Source: Sipunculus nudus
Taxonomy: Eukaryota; Annelida; Sipuncula; Golfingiida; Sipunculidae
DNA length: 64,000 nt
Assembly (NCBI GenBank): GCA_026874595.1
Contig: CM049321.1
Location: 24,270,479-24,334,478 of the forward strand
Direction: 5' to 3'
This document shows, in pieces, positions 35,396 through 48,206 of the stretch. The notes below the pieces were generated by a model. That model had not been told where the DNA came from. It worked only from the letters and a program-made list of their open reading frames with translations, and ran no database searches. The stretch's first letter is position 1, and each line of letters starts with the position of its first letter. The translations under genes were made by a program, and so were the position numbers.

Positions 35396-35664
35396 CCCCT
35401 TTAGCTATCGTATAATCAAGACACCTCTCTTCACACATATTAGTGTGTCTTTTCCGCACATACCAAACTATCTATCAAGGCATGGCGGCAGTAATTATTT
35501 AAATAAAAAATTCGTTTCAGTGACAGTGCACTAGCCCCATGGGGCGGGGGAAATACATTCAGAGGCGTTTGAGTAAGGACTGTCGTGGTTGCTATATATG
35601 TCATATATATTTATAATAATAAGTTTCACTTATCGTGATATCCGCTTGTGGGAATCAGACAAAT

Positions 35665-36290
35665 AGGAATAGTCCACTGGCGATATAGGGGTGCTATTGT
35701 GGTGATATAGGGAGAGTTCAGTGGTGAAAAAGATGTGCTATCATAGTGAGATAGGGAAAGTCCACTAGTGATATAGGTGTGTTTGGGTGATGACGAAAGA
35801 GTCCATTGTTGATAAAGTGGTGCTTTCCTGGTGATATAGGGAGAGTTTACTTTTTACATAGGGATGTAAATCTGGGGATAAAGGGAGAGTCCACTGGTAA
35901 AATAAGGGCAGTATCCTGGAGGTATAGTGAGAGTCAATTTGTAACCTAGGAATGTTATTCTGGAGATACAAGGAGAGTCCACTGGTAATACAAAGGTGCT
36001 ATCCTGGAGGTATAAGGAGAGTCAACTGGTTACCTAGGGGTGTTATCAAGGTGATATAGGGAGAGTCCACTGGTTATCTTGGGGGGTTATCCAGGTGATT
36101 TAGGGAGAGTCAATTGATGGTGTAAGGTTGCTACCCTAGTGATATGGGGAGAGTCCACTTGTAATCTAGGGATGTTATCCTTGTGACATAGGGGGAGTCC
36201 ACCACTAGTATAGAGGTTCTATCCTGGTCAAATGGGGAGAGTCAAGTGGTGATATAGGGGTGTTACCATCGGGGTGTTATGGTGACACAT
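35665..36290. repeat. Minisatellite, ~43-44 bp unit
   Basis: About 14 degenerate units built from GATATAGGGAGAGTCCACTG, GT(G/A)ATATAGGGGTG and TATCCTGGT. The right segment (60728-60830) retains only two to three units, so the array has expanded or contracted since duplication. Confidence 0.85.
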
Positions 36291-37236
36291 TGTAGACAGT
36301 GCCCTTTAAAAATATCGACAAAAATTAGAGACAATATCAGCAGTATGCATTACCTTCAAACATCGCAAGTGATTTAAAAAATGTTGGAGAAAAAGAAGCG
36401 AAAAGGTAAATTATGTGATATAAAAAACAATAGGTATCTTGCAGATTCAGTTCAGCCTGGAGTAGTATGCTTCAATCATTCTAATTCTGTAATTCAAACT
36501 GGTCCCCTTAGTATATAAGATATGCCTAATGCAGGTGCAAATTTGGGTCAGATATTTAAATGTAGAAATATTGTACACCTCAGTAGGGAAATTCAAGCGA
36601 AATATTCGAGTATACGAATCTTTTAAAGGTAAACAGATCGTCCCCCCCCCACACACACACAACACTAGCGACATCTATAGGCTGCGATTGACACAAATAG
36701 TTCGGGTCCGTTCTATCATCGAAAAAGAGGCTGATTGCTATATATGAAATGGTGTTAACAAAAGTATCCTGTTTTATCATTAGGGGTGAGGATACTTACT
36801 GCGACTTTGGCATGTATCTGTTTTCATGAAGCAAAACCATGCAGCAATGCAGGCCCAAAGAGCCCGGACCCAGCAGAATTCCCTCACGTGCAGTGCGCAT
36901 ACTCTCTGTACAGTCCTGTTTGGATTGCGTTTAACACGGTACCTTTTCAATACTTTAATTTAGAAGAAAATAAGAGTGAGGCTCTGACCCTAATAACAAG
37001 CCCCATTACCCCGCTCAGCCATGTGCAAAAACTGGAACCGACCTCAACTTAATTTACAACTTTATAGACGTTTCATACAGGACGGTTGGAGACTTGATAC
37101 ACTTGAATCCTTTCTGTACAATGACTGAACTGAAAAGACTAGACGGTTGGAATGTACGAATTGATGTCCAGTTTGATATTATATGGTCACACTTAATTTC
37201 GTATAATAGACCGGTTGGACAAAGGTCAGTCCACGG

Positions 37237-37250
37237 CCACTAGGTGGCGC
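37237..37250 (+). promoter_or_regulatory. CTCF-like motif in segmental duplication 2
   Basis: CCACTAGGTGGCGC matches all positions of the CTCF core CCASYAGRKGGCRS. The paralogous site at about 62426-62439 reads CTACTAGGCGGCGG and has lost several core positions. The function is inferred. Confidence 0.45.
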
Positions 37251-38321
37251 TGAACAAACAGGTTGGACAAAAATTAAACCAAGTATGTAGTACATTTATA
37301 AGCTTCTAATCAATAAACAAATCTATTATCTATCTAAAATTGGCTTACTGAGGCCATTTTTCTTTCAAGATGTTCAAGTGATATATTATTAATTTAATTA
37401 CACTAAATATTTGTTTTTATAGATTGAAAGAAATATTCATTATCATAACGATGATTTTGGTAACCAAATTCGTGTTTCATGTTTACAAGTTTACTTAAGC
37501 CCATTGATGTACCCTCGCATGTTATTTTTTTTCAATTTGTTCAGGAATAAATAAAAAAGTCCACCTTAACAATGTTATTTTAATATGTTGCAAGGATTAA
37601 AGCATTTCCGTTGAGGTTGGTTTAATTTGCTTGTAAATGGTGTTAGGTGTTTTTAAATCAAGAGCTGTAATCGGAAATCCAGGCATATTTTATGTCGATA
37701 GAGGGTTGCGTTTGTAATAAAAGCTTATGAGATTAATATGATTGTTAATAGGTAAATGTCTAGATGATTTAGGAAAGTCTAGAATCTTCTAAAGCAACAT
37801 CCAGGGAGTTTATAGGTAAATCTCTTTGAAAAGCAGTAATTATGTCATGGTACACGGGCTAAATTCTATGTGCTATGAGCCCAAAAAAAATGATTATTTT
37901 GCATCCAGATAGATTAGGTACAGGTTGCATCTATTTATTTGCCTTTGAACCTTATATTGAAAAGTCTGGGGCAAGTCTTCTTTGAATCCTGAAATCAGGT
38001 AATTTAATTCTTATAATACATGTCAAATACAGTCAGATAGGGCAAAAATTGTATCCTTCGGCCCTAAAATCTTCCAACACAACATCCGGGGAGATCTTGG
38101 CAAATCCAACTGGAAATCTGGAGTTTCTGGAAATTTGAGTATCTTTAACGGCAGATCGGTACAAATTGTATGCATAAGACCCAAGTCCTGGGCAAAAAAA
38201 ATGAAGCAATCATAACTAAGATAAAACAACAAGTGATGGGGAATAAAATGACATACAGTTTACGTGGGTAAGACCATTTATGACAAAGATATGAAGAAAA
38301 AACAATTTGATGGCATTATCA

Positions 38322-38345
38322 TGACCTTGACCTTGACCTTTGCCC
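38322..38345 (-). promoter_or_regulatory. Nuclear-receptor half-site array (left copy)
   Basis: On the minus strand GGGCAAAGGTCA is a DR1-type element, followed by two TCAAGGTCA monomer-type sites. The paralogue at 63574-63597 has one substitution. This is motif-based inference only. Confidence 0.35.
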
Positions 38346-38775
38346 GATTATGACCAAACCCAATAGGCTCCGTATCCAAAATACACGAACACAATACGTT
38401 TCAAAGCGATTGCTTCAAATTAGTGGCCTGTAGATCATCAACAAACAAACAGACATAGTGACAAACAAACAAACGGAATTGACCAATCTCCGATTCCGGC
38501 AAGCAACAAACTGACATGGCACAGGGCGATATGAAGAATGTGAAACGGGCCCGCGGACACGTTTAACAGTCAGAAAGTGTCCGTGGCAACCACCCTTAAC
38601 AACCGAGTTGCCCAAAATTCACCGACTAAAAAAGCAGGACCGGACTAAATGCCTGTATCTCATGAAAGGGAAAACGGGAGTGCTTTGTTAGCATGTCACG
38701 CAAAAAGTGTCTAAAGTTATCTATTTTATGCGGCGAAAAAACTATAGTTTTGCAGTCACGGAAAAGCGTGTTTGT

Positions 38776-39214
38776 TTTTCATACTTAAAAGCGTGCGTGA
38801 ATTCATGCGTGCACGTCTATGTGCATGCAAGTTTCCCCTGTTTACAAGGCTGATAAACGTGTGCGGACGGTGTATAAATAGAAACAAACTTGAAGGAGAA
38901 GTTGACAGCAACAGACGAACAGAAAGACATAATGACAGAATGGCACAACCTGGTTGAAAAATGACCTAACCTCATAATGAGAAAAGCATATATGAATAAA
39001 ATGAGCTATAGTTTATGTAATAACATGCTGGAAGATTCTGCTGCCCTGGACTTGATCTTTTGACCTATCTGAAAAAAAACAAACAATTTTTTGTCTAACC
39101 ACTGTGTAATATTCAGAGCGATTGCTCGGGAATTGCGGCCTAAAGAGCGAAAAAAAAATAAAATCTCGTAATATATCATTTGACGAAAAACGATACGAGA
39201 CTGCGAGATCAATG
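38776..39214. other. Unassigned sequence
   Basis: No gene or repeat was recognised. Confidence 0.5.
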
Positions 39215-39700
39215 ATGTAGTTATTCAGATACTTGAGCTTTTGTATCAAATTTTGCATTATTCTGGGGGGGGGGGGGGGTACTTCAGAGCCCCATAGCTC
39301 GAAGGATATGGGTAACAGAGACCTAATTTCAGGTTTTCAAGGAGATTTTTCATGGCCCTCTCTGTATTTTACGTTTGAAGATTCCAGGTCCAGTGGTTAC
39401 ATATGACAGTTTCATTGCAGGTCTGAAAAAAAAAGAGAAAAAAAATCGTAAAAATTAGAAAAAATATAGGTAGCGCCACCAGCCTGCAGGAAGTGATGGA
39501 ACATCCCATGATCAATATTCATGCAAAGAATCATGGTGACCAATGCAGTAGTTATTCAGATACTTGAGCTTTTGTATCAAATTTTGCATTATTCTGGGGG
39601 GTACTTCGGAGCCTAATTTCAGGTTTTCAAGGAGATTTTTCATGGCCCTCCCTGCATGTCAAGAAAGAAGATTCTAGGTCCAGTCGTTATGATTTGTGCC
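39215..39700. repeat. Tandem duplication of an ~325 bp segment
   Basis: GTAGTTATTCAGATACTTGAG starts near 39217 and 39548. Both copies continue through TTGCATTATTCTGGGGGG and CTAATTTCAGGTTTTCAAGG. The first copy has a G run of about 14 at 39265-39279 and an extra 60 bp block. Confidence 0.85.
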
Positions 39701-41094
39701 TATGGCGCCTTAAAAGAGTCTCTCGTAACTGTGCGCACCAAAATCACAAAACTCACTTTATTCTACGCAAGTCCAAGTCACTGATTTGAACTTAAACACA
39801 CACACAGCGCTGTGTTGAAGCAAAAATCCATGCAGCGGAGTTAATCCATGCTATGGCCAACGAACCATGCAAATCATGCACGAAACTAAAGGACGTGTCC
39901 ATTCGCGGGAGCTCAAAAGAAACGTGAAAAGACAGCGATATCGTAGCTCCTTGTGGCGGTACCCTCCACTTCACGGAATACGTATACCTGGTTAAACCAA
40001 GTTGTAGTATATGTGGGACGAAATCAACACCGGAGTAGTTCTATAGTTTATTAGTGATGCATTGCTCCACGCACAACAATATGATCAAGTTATGGTGAGC
40101 CTGCAAAGACAAATGCAAAAAATGTGTTATGCTATTCACAGTATGACACCTGCTACAAATACTACTAGGTCAATGCAGACAAACCATTATACAAATAACT
40201 ACACAGAGTAAGTGAACACATGAAATACATACATACACCAGCAAATACCCCACAAATGTAACAACTATTAAAACTGGCACAATCACTGAGCATCAGAATG
40301 TTAAACAACCAGTTCACAGGCGTGTTTGACTCTGAATAACTTATAAGATCTAGCAAGAAACAGCCAGACTACACACAACAGCAGTCTTCATGTCTAACTC
40401 TTGGGCAACAAGATTACATAGTATATGATGTTACTGTGATAATTAAAGTAATATACCTTTAGTCTGAACAACCCTGGGATAACTACACCAATATGACAGT
40501 AAATGACAATATCAGCCACAAATATATTAACAAATATGATAATCGCAACCATGTCATCTCCAAAGGTAGTACCATGTTTATCTGTAATGTAAACTACATT
40601 ATATATTGGGGATTCTTTGAAAAAATAAACTGAGACTAAATACATTAAAGCAAACTCACAACTGTGCACCATCTCAAGATCCCACACTACCGGTCACTGC
40701 TATGGCAACGCTATACCAACTCAAGTTGCATCTGCCAGGTTATGCGGCACTTCGGAGGAGGTAACACAAGTACATCGAAGACTCAAGGCCGTTGGGAGAC
40801 GGTAGATGGCGCGAACCACGCTCTGCTACCATTTGTAACGGTTCAGCCCCGGTGCGGAGCGCAGACCGATGAAGTGGTATTTCATTGCGCCGTCCGACCC
40901 TCCCAGAAACGAACCAAGGACAAGAGGCGATACATCATTTAATGACCCTGATGAAACAAAGACCAATGTGAAGTGACACGAGTGGTGTCGACAAAGTCCT
41001 ATGGCAGAGTCTATATATTACATATTACATATATTACATATAAGCGATACAGATTTAAAAACAGAAACACATAAAAACCAGCTTAAACCAGAAA
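39701..41094. other. Unassigned sequence
   Basis: The plus-strand stretch 40664-40942 is GC-richer and open for 92 codons, but resembles no family I recognise and has no second copy in the window. It could be a stray exon or chance. I leave it uncalled. Confidence 0.4.
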
Positions 41095-41748
41095 CCTAAA
41101 AATTAAAAGTGAAATAACATTTTGAAACGAGCACTTGCCATAATGGGATGCAAAATCTCTGCATTGGGTGAGCCTTGTCCTCGCTGGCCGATAGATGGAT
41201 TATATGTTATTATATACATGTGAATTAGATATCCGTCTGAAATCATGTGTTTATGTATATGTACGAATTTATTTATCTACTTTTTATTGTCGACTAGATC
41301 ACATTGATACAGTTTGAGTGTACCCTGGAAGTTTTGTGTTACTTGTGCGTCTTGCTTAGGTTGATAATTATTCTCATTGTATTTGCAGTGGTATCTGTAT
41401 ATCAAACAGATCATTTAAGTGATGTTCCTTTTTTATTGCTATGGGCCTTTTAAAGCCTTTGTTTGACCTGTTTAAATTACCGTATATATTATGTAAACCG
41501 TGTATAATTATTTTCACATATGTTGGATTGAAGTTTGTGTATTTGGTTGTATGCATAACATTACATGTATAATGCCTATATATATTTATGTATGTTGGTG
41601 TTTATAGTTTTATTTTTTGGTATTTTTTTTAAGTAGCAGCTGGAGCCTTCGTATAGTGAGAGTTTCATTTATGTTGTTGCACAGGTTCTTTCGTACCGGT
41701 AGGGTAAATATGTTTGAGGTAAATCTGTTATGATTTGAACATGTTGAG

Positions 41749-41960
41749 GCCTGGACAGTTGAACTGTAAAACGCTAGCTCTCTCCGCTGGGGACCAGGGT
41801 TCGATCCCCAGCGTGGTCATGATAGTAAGGTGTAGTTGTTCGTCCAAGGTCAGTGTTTTTTTTCCGGTAAGCCCCGTCCTCAAGAGACAACCGATCGCTT
41901 CCACCCGGGTCATGAAAAATGCCTTGATTAGTTATAACTAGATTTATAGCCCATGTAAAA
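41749..41960 (+). mobile_element. tRNA-like SINE-type element (right copy)
   Basis: B box GGTTCGATCCC at 41798-41808. The body matches 10711-10925 with several substitutions and small indels. Confidence 0.5.
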
Positions 41961-42078
41961 TAAATATAGTTTATATTATATGAATATTTTCATATTAATT
42001 ATAAGTATTTTTGGTGAATTTGTTTCATTGTCAGGTATTTCGGTCAGCTTTAGGTATGTCTAGTTTAAAGGATAAGAC

Positions 42079-42079
<1 letters not shown>

Positions 42080-42128
<49 letters not shown>
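42080..42128. repeat. (TA)n microsatellite
   Basis: A pure TA tract inside segmental duplication 1, right copy, absent from the left copy. Confidence 0.97.
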
Positions 42129-42134
<6 letters not shown>

Positions 42135-42743
42135 TTGTATAACTTTGTGCATGTATCTATGTTTGGCATGGATTGTTATAGAATCGATTAGCATGTATAT
42201 ATATGTATGATTGTTCATATCTTGACTTAAATAAACAATGTATAAAAGTCCTAGCATATATTTTTTATTGTTTGCTTGTTTAAGGAAAACCTTTTTCTCC
42301 ATCACATTAAAAGCATAATGAGTGGGCTATACAAATTCAACTTTGCACAGCGTCTGCGGGTAGGGGTGGGATGTGTGTGTGTGTGTGTATGTGGAGGGGG
42401 GGGGGGTTAAAAAGCTTTAGCAAAGATCTGATTGGGTCAGAATAATTTCTATCATGCTACCACAGGTAGTGTGTCTGATAGACTATAAATCATAATAGAA
42501 CACAAGGCGTTTCCCAGTTCATGTATAAACGTATATATATCTAAACCTGTTCACCACTCACCGTCTCTCAGATTTTGCGGCCGGTTACAGGGGCGGATTC
42601 GGGAGTTTTTTAAGCGGAGAGCCCGACACAAGAAGACTAATTAGAAAAAAAAATCGAATCAAGAAAGGGAGGGTTCCAGGACAGAAAAATTGGTGTAAAA
42701 CCCTGGAAGAAAGGTGGCTGCGGCTCAAAAGGAGGGGGTCCGG

Positions 42744-42746
<3 letters not shown>

Positions 42747-42806
<60 letters not shown>
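42747..42806. repeat. (TA)n microsatellite
   Basis: A pure TA tract of about 60 bases. Confidence 0.97.
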
Positions 42807-42808
<2 letters not shown>

Positions 42809-42850
42809 TGTGTGTATAGCCATACTGAGTCATTGTATAAACTGAAATGG

Positions 42851-42935
42851 ATCAGGCGTAGCCAAGTGGTTAAGCAAGCCACACTGGAAACCAGAAGATG
42901 GTGGGTTCGATTTCCACCGGCAGTGAACCAAGTTT
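42851..42935 (+). mobile_element. tRNA-like sequence (SINE head or tRNA pseudogene)
   Basis: An A box, TAGCCAAGTGG, at 42859-42869 and a near-perfect B box, GGTTCGATTTCC (one extra T), at 42904-42915 lie at tRNA spacing. The bases between do not fold into a good anticodon arm, and no acceptor stem pairs, so it is not a working tRNA. The A box resembles the Ser/Leu class. It is bracketed by (TA)n tracts at 42747-42806 and 42954-43000. Confidence 0.6.
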
Positions 42936-42951
42936 TCTGTGTGTACAATTT

Positions 42952-42953
<2 letters not shown>

Positions 42954-43000
<47 letters not shown>
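42954..43000. repeat. (TA)n microsatellite
   Basis: A pure TA tract of about 47 bases. Confidence 0.97.
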
Positions 43001-43003
<3 letters not shown>

Positions 43004-43017
43004 TGATTAGATGCTGT

Positions 43018-46000
43018 TCATTACTTTGTGTTCGTATATCTTGGATATATACTTTGTGTTCGTATATCTTTGATAGGATAAGAATCTTTGCATGTGCATG
43101 GATGATCGTTTTTAATCAATTATGCAAAAATACAATCGATTTAATGGATTTTGAAAGAAACAACCAATCATCGATTTATTCGAATATTCGGCACATCATT
43201 AACATCACTCTAATATATATATATATGTATCTTGGTTTCCCCTGGGAATTTCTGTCAGTGTACGGCAATGCAGTTTACGACAAAAAAATGTGTTCTTGGA
43301 AACTGCTGGTCGTGTGTGAACAATGAGAACTGCTCAATGTATTGATAAACCAGCCGAAAGAGCTACCGATCACCCGGGCGACCAACTGGGAACAGGCTGA
43401 CTGGCCATCGTTGGCTATACAGCCAACAGAAGGCGCCACCTGCTAAGGGGTTTGGGCTGACGCTATAATTGACATGCCCATGGCCCGCGTCCCTCGAGTT
43501 GCATCTGTCTGGCTAGACTGGTACCCTGCTCTATTATGTTGCAACTCCCGGCTTACCTATAGACTGGTTCCAACTTCAGTTTGCACGCTCATACCGGTTA
43601 TCATGGACGTTAACACGTCCTGGTTCATTATCCGTGAAGATTTCTTATAAAAAAAACTTTTTTAGTTATTTCTAGTTTTCAAATATTGAAGAATGAGTTG
43701 TTGCACAAAAATTGAATGATGGATGCATAGATAATACGATATACTGAATCTTTGATTTTCCACTGTACGTAACAGTGATTTATTATTAATATCTATTAAT
43801 CTAATCATTAATGTCACATTTAATATACAGCCAACTTCTTTGAGCAAACGAAATGCTTATTTTTATCATATATAATGTATACTGGAGTTGTTACCAGTCT
43901 GCCAAGAGTACAAAAGATGGCGTTGTACGCCCGTCTGTATGATTGGCCTAGAGCAGCGGTGCCATAATAGAGCGGGGTACCAGTCTACTGTCTGGCACGG
44001 AATAAGGTCAGTGCTGCACGTGAGTGCGCGTGCACCAAGCGTCGGGCCGAATGTTTACATACCAAGTCTAGGACTCTTGTGTTTGATGTCACAGCATGTC
44101 AGCTCAGGGAACATTAATTTCTCACTATTACAAATTGTGTTAACAACATATAACAGTGTATGTTTGTGTCGTACAAGTGGTGAGTTTATAACATTAATTG
44201 TTTTGTGGAACTAGATTGCCGATTGTCACAGAATGTCAATCTCTCCTATGTAAAAAAAACTGATTCTCAGAAATGGAGGTGATGAATTGACTGGAAAACT
44301 TTAAAATCTAATCAAGTGAAACCCTGTGCTGCGGACAACCCTCGCCGACGAACGTCACACCGTCTTTTGCCGACCATTTTTACTATTTACAAGAACTATA
44401 TGGGGCGGACACCCCACTATAAAGAACATCGAACACTTTTTATCCGCCCAACAATTAAAATCATCCGTTATCATGGACAAATGATTTTTAATACGATTCT
44501 AACCTCTTAAAATATTCTTATTATTTAGACAGGTTTTCATCAGTATGAAACAGGAGTCAATTTCACTTAATTTACCTGAAAAAATAGTAATCTGTACCTT
44601 AATTACGTCAGTTATTCTAACATATACACGTTTCATTAATAGATTGTCAGTAATGAATATTTTGTAAATCTTGGCAAATGGCGAGTTAGTTTTGGGATTT
44701 ATTCTTGAGATCAATGTTCGTCATATCAGGCGTTGCTGAACTACAGGTTATTTCAACACGCGACTATCATGACTATGTGTAATAATAAGTATGAGGACCT
44801 TTGTCGTTAATCCTTACTTTATTTATATTAAATTTTAGAGGTGTAAAGTGTGACCGACTAGAGATATTATGTTGGTATGCTGGAGAAAATTTTTTGTTTT
44901 GATCAAATATGTGAAATTCATTTAGAAATAAAATAATATTAAAATCGTCCGGTCTTACCTGTCCATGCCAAAATGAAGAGCAAATTCACAGCTTTAAGGA
45001 TATCACGGGTCCAAGACCAAATTACAACAGTGTGAGATACGGCCATCTAATAAATAATAACTTATAATTCCTTCAGCCTACTCAGGGACTAAACAGGACC
45101 TATAGATAACAGAGATGTACTCTGGTTAATTCATATTCTAAATTTCAACCTAATAAAGTGACCCCCGCTGCATCGTACGGTCTAGTTAAGTCTCACTCAC
45201 TTTCTTTTCATTTTGTGGGGGCATTACTGGGGGCCCCCTCCAAAAATTATTTATAGGCGGGGACATTCAATGTCGATGTCCGAAATTCCGCCATTCCGTC
45301 ATCGAAATAGACGTACGCGATTGTTGCATATTCAAAGTCATATTTTTCGTAAGGTATCTTATATAATAAAAAACCAAGATTTGAGAATAAACACTGAAAT
45401 TAAATGCTATAAAGTTTTAAAAAATTTAGTAAATTTATGAATTAATGATTTATGTATACTATTTTATTTCTGTTGGCTGAATATTTTTTAAAGTGACTGC
45501 TGGTTTATTTAACATTTCTTACTAAGGGGTTTTGTTATCATTTGACCACTAGATGGCGTTATAGTTAGCTCCTGCTATGTATATATTCATGTATTTAATT
45601 TCATTATGAGATCAATAGTATGAGTGTAGAAAATTCACTCGGCATTTGAATTATTAAATGTCTACATTTTTAAAGTCAACAAATTTATTCTTAATTTTAA
45701 CATTATCATGTTTTCCGTTGATTGAACATCTGTGAGTTTTTGGTGGTATCGTCAAGAGTTCCTGCTCAAGTGTTTAGTTATCATTTTGGCTACTAGATGG
45801 TGCTGCAGGTTGATCCCGCTTTTAGAAGGGGAATTTGTAGTTTTTTATATCATATTATATTCTCATAAGTTTATATTATATTTTATATACACAGAATAAC
45901 TGGTATAAAAATATTCTCTAGTTAAAAGGTTCCTATTCACCTATCTTTTATAAACAATATACTCGACTTCTGGCTTACCCTTTGTATACAGTAATAATCT

Positions 46001-47130
46001 ATAGGTATTTCCTGTTAGGACAAGTTTTTATTACGCTGCTGTGCTGGAGATATGAGCTTGTTTACGGAAAAGTTGTTAGTAAACAAAGCCATGTTGACAA
46101 GTGGAAAAACCTTAGGTGACTGTCTACATATGTACAGTCCTGAGCTGAAAGTTTATTATATGTTAAATGCAGTGCGCAAAATAAATGCCTGACCCCGGAA
46201 ATGGCGGGTAGTTTTCTCAATGGTCCGGAAAATGTAATCCAGGCACCGAACCCCTATTCCGGCATTTTTTTTTTTTTTTTTACCATTCATGTTACTCTGA
46301 CAAAACGACAAGCGACTGTTTCCCGCCAGGGATCTGTTGACGGTTGTTAGTTTCGTGTGTCGCCGAACCGAGAATACGCCTCCCGTTAGATGACTTGTTC
46401 CGTAAATGAAATAATTCCATATATAGAATTAACACTGGTAACCTATGATGACGAAAAGTCGTTGCATACAGTGTCGTAGACTGGAAGCACACATCCACTC
46501 CTCTGGGCAAAACGTTTTGTTTTCCGCCCGAGAGAAGAAGATAAACAGATTGGAACAAACAAACATGCCGGGTCAGGTGGAATTATGTGGAGTCTGGCAA
46601 TTTTTTTTTTTTGGCGTCGGACCCAATTTCAGGAGGATAAAAAAGTTAATTATGTGCCCTGAAATGCCCATTTGGAAAACTTTGGTTCATCAGACTTGCC
46701 ACCAGATGTCTTAGCTGAATGTGTTCTGACTATTCTGACGAACCCAACAAGTGGATATATACAAAATGAACAGCCTGTGTGTGGTTTCATTCGTGTTTTC
46801 TTCCTATTATTATGAAATGTTCAAAGGATTTCTTTTACTTGACAGACGACAGGCATGGGATTAGTCCCCTTTAAGAATCTGCCTGATGCAAATGTCAGAA
46901 TTGAGGATATTTTTTTGTAAATTACGATTGGCGTGTTTAGGCAAAAAGAGAAAAATCCGAACAAGCACAGATGAGGGGACATAGAGTATTACACAAATGT
47001 CTTTAATTTTCTAAATATTAAAAATATTATCATCTGTGACGAGTAGGATTACATAAATGTGCCCAACTGTCTTAATATTCAAAATATTAACTTCAAACAA
47101 GTTTCTACGTATTGTACCCTAAATATTCTA
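43018..47130 (+). repeat. Large dispersed repeat R1, copy C
   Basis: It follows copies A and B in order from ACTTTGTGTTCGTATATCT (43022) to CTACGTATTGTACC near 47105, with more divergence. It has an unrelated stretch at about 43400-43985 where A and B have only about 60 bases. It lacks the (GATAT)n tract, the CCG block, the 280 bp tandem repeat and the LINE tail. The CTCF-like site reads CCACTAGATGGCGT at 45546-45559, one core mismatch. Confidence 0.8.
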
Positions 47131-47309
47131 GAAAGATCAGACAGATAGACTGATTTATTAATTATATATTTTATTTGACTGGGTCATAAATATGGGAGCT
47201 AAATGATTATGACTGAATTGTCTTTGCTGCATGTGTTGTTTGGTTCCGCTAATCTTTAATTCAGGATCGACTCATACAATATCGTTACTTATTTTGGGAT
47301 TTCTACTAA
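47131..47309. other. Junction between R1 copy C and R2
   Basis: Unassigned AT-rich sequence. Confidence 0.4.
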
Positions 47310-48038
47310 TTTGTACACAACAAACAAGTCCATTGATAAATTCTAGAATATATGTCACTAAATATATCATAGGGTGTTTCCTCATGAATATAGCTTTTGC
47401 TAATAAAAAAAAATCAAATGTAATACAATTAATAAATTTGGTGTAATTTTACCAAAACATACTATAATCCCATTGGATGAATGGAATTCTACGTGGTTTT
47501 ACAATGATATATATTTTTTTAGGTCTGGGGTGAACATTTTGTTTTTTTTGAGTTTTTGGCTTATGCCGATTCAGTGTTGGGAATTTATTCTTCAGAGCAA
47601 TGTTTGTAATGTAGGCGTTGTTTAAAAACGGATGCAACTCCTTGCGACTGAAATTCTTAATTAAGGAGATTACAGAAGAATTTTGTAGCTCCGTCATAAT
47701 TTTTTCTTTTAATAGGAGAGCCATAATGGCCTCCCTCTAAAAAAATGCATTTGCAGAAAAGACGTTTGAGCACGTCCGTCCGGTGGAACAGCTTGTACAC
47801 ACCATTTGATAATGATTACAGCATTGTTTCCAAAAGGTATCTTTTATTAGAAAGAATCAAATGTTTAGAATGAATGCCGCTGATAAATGTTTTAATATAT
47901 ACAAATTTATGAGTAAATTAGTATAAATATAACTTTGGTATATTATACAATTCCTTTTAACTGAATATATTTCAAATTTGCTTATTAATCAATATTTTTA
48001 CTCATACGTTTGTTATTATTTGTCATCACAAGATGGTG

Positions 48039-48206
48039 CTAGAGTTAGTTCCTGCTTGGTAAAGGGAGTTCGTTGGTCTTCTCTTCTCTGATATCTTAAA
48101 ATATTTAATTATAATAAAGTTTATATTATCAGTCAATATTACTTATGGTAGTTATAATTTATATTATTTCAATTTTGTTATACAAACAAATTCATATTCA
48201 GGTATT
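48039..48206. repeat. 168 bp direct repeat, left of LINE
   Basis: Identical to 49024-49191 at a constant offset of 985, except for one base in CTTGG(T/A)AAAGGG. R2 copy 1 has only one, diverged version of this stretch. The simplest reading is a very long target-site duplication. Confidence 0.85.

Larger units (their letters stand above)
36300..38775. other. Non-coding remainder of segmental duplication 2, left copy
   Basis: Collinear with 60840-64000, apart from the insertion there. It includes a CTCF-like site at 37237-37250 and a TGACCTTGACCTTGACCTTTGCCC array at 38322-38345. Short open frames here are not conserved in length or frame between the copies. Confidence 0.6.
33238..38776 (+). 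repeat. Segmental duplication 2, left copy
   Basis: A direct paralogue of 58948-64000. It begins near TACTGTACTAATAATTAAA and runs through the receptor pseudogene, minisatellites and the sequence ending GGAAAAGCGTGTTTGTT. The right copy reaches the window edge, so the true length is unknown. Main differences: this copy has about 1.3 kb (roughly 34858-36178) missing in the right copy, and lacks about 0.6 kb present there at roughly 61633-62260. Confidence 0.9.
41095..42475 (+). repeat. Segmental duplication 1, right copy
   Basis: A direct paralogue of 9700-11380 that lacks the Harbinger-like MITE (empty TTA at 41225-41227) and the pogo-like element. It gained (TA)n at 42080-42128 and a GT/poly-G patch at about 42373-42406. 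Confidence 0.85.

Noticed and set aside
40664-40942. 92-codon plus-strand frame in GC-richer DNA
   Set aside because: No family resemblance, no visible splice or start context that decides it. Could be an exon, but cannot be supported.
42851-42935. Functional tRNA-Ser
   Set aside because: The A and B boxes are good, but there is an extra base in the B box and neither the acceptor nor the anticodon stem pairs properly.
42585-43326. Tyr/Ile-rich frames across (TA)n tracts (also 19936-20238)
   Set aside because: They are translations of alternating TA and carry no coding information.
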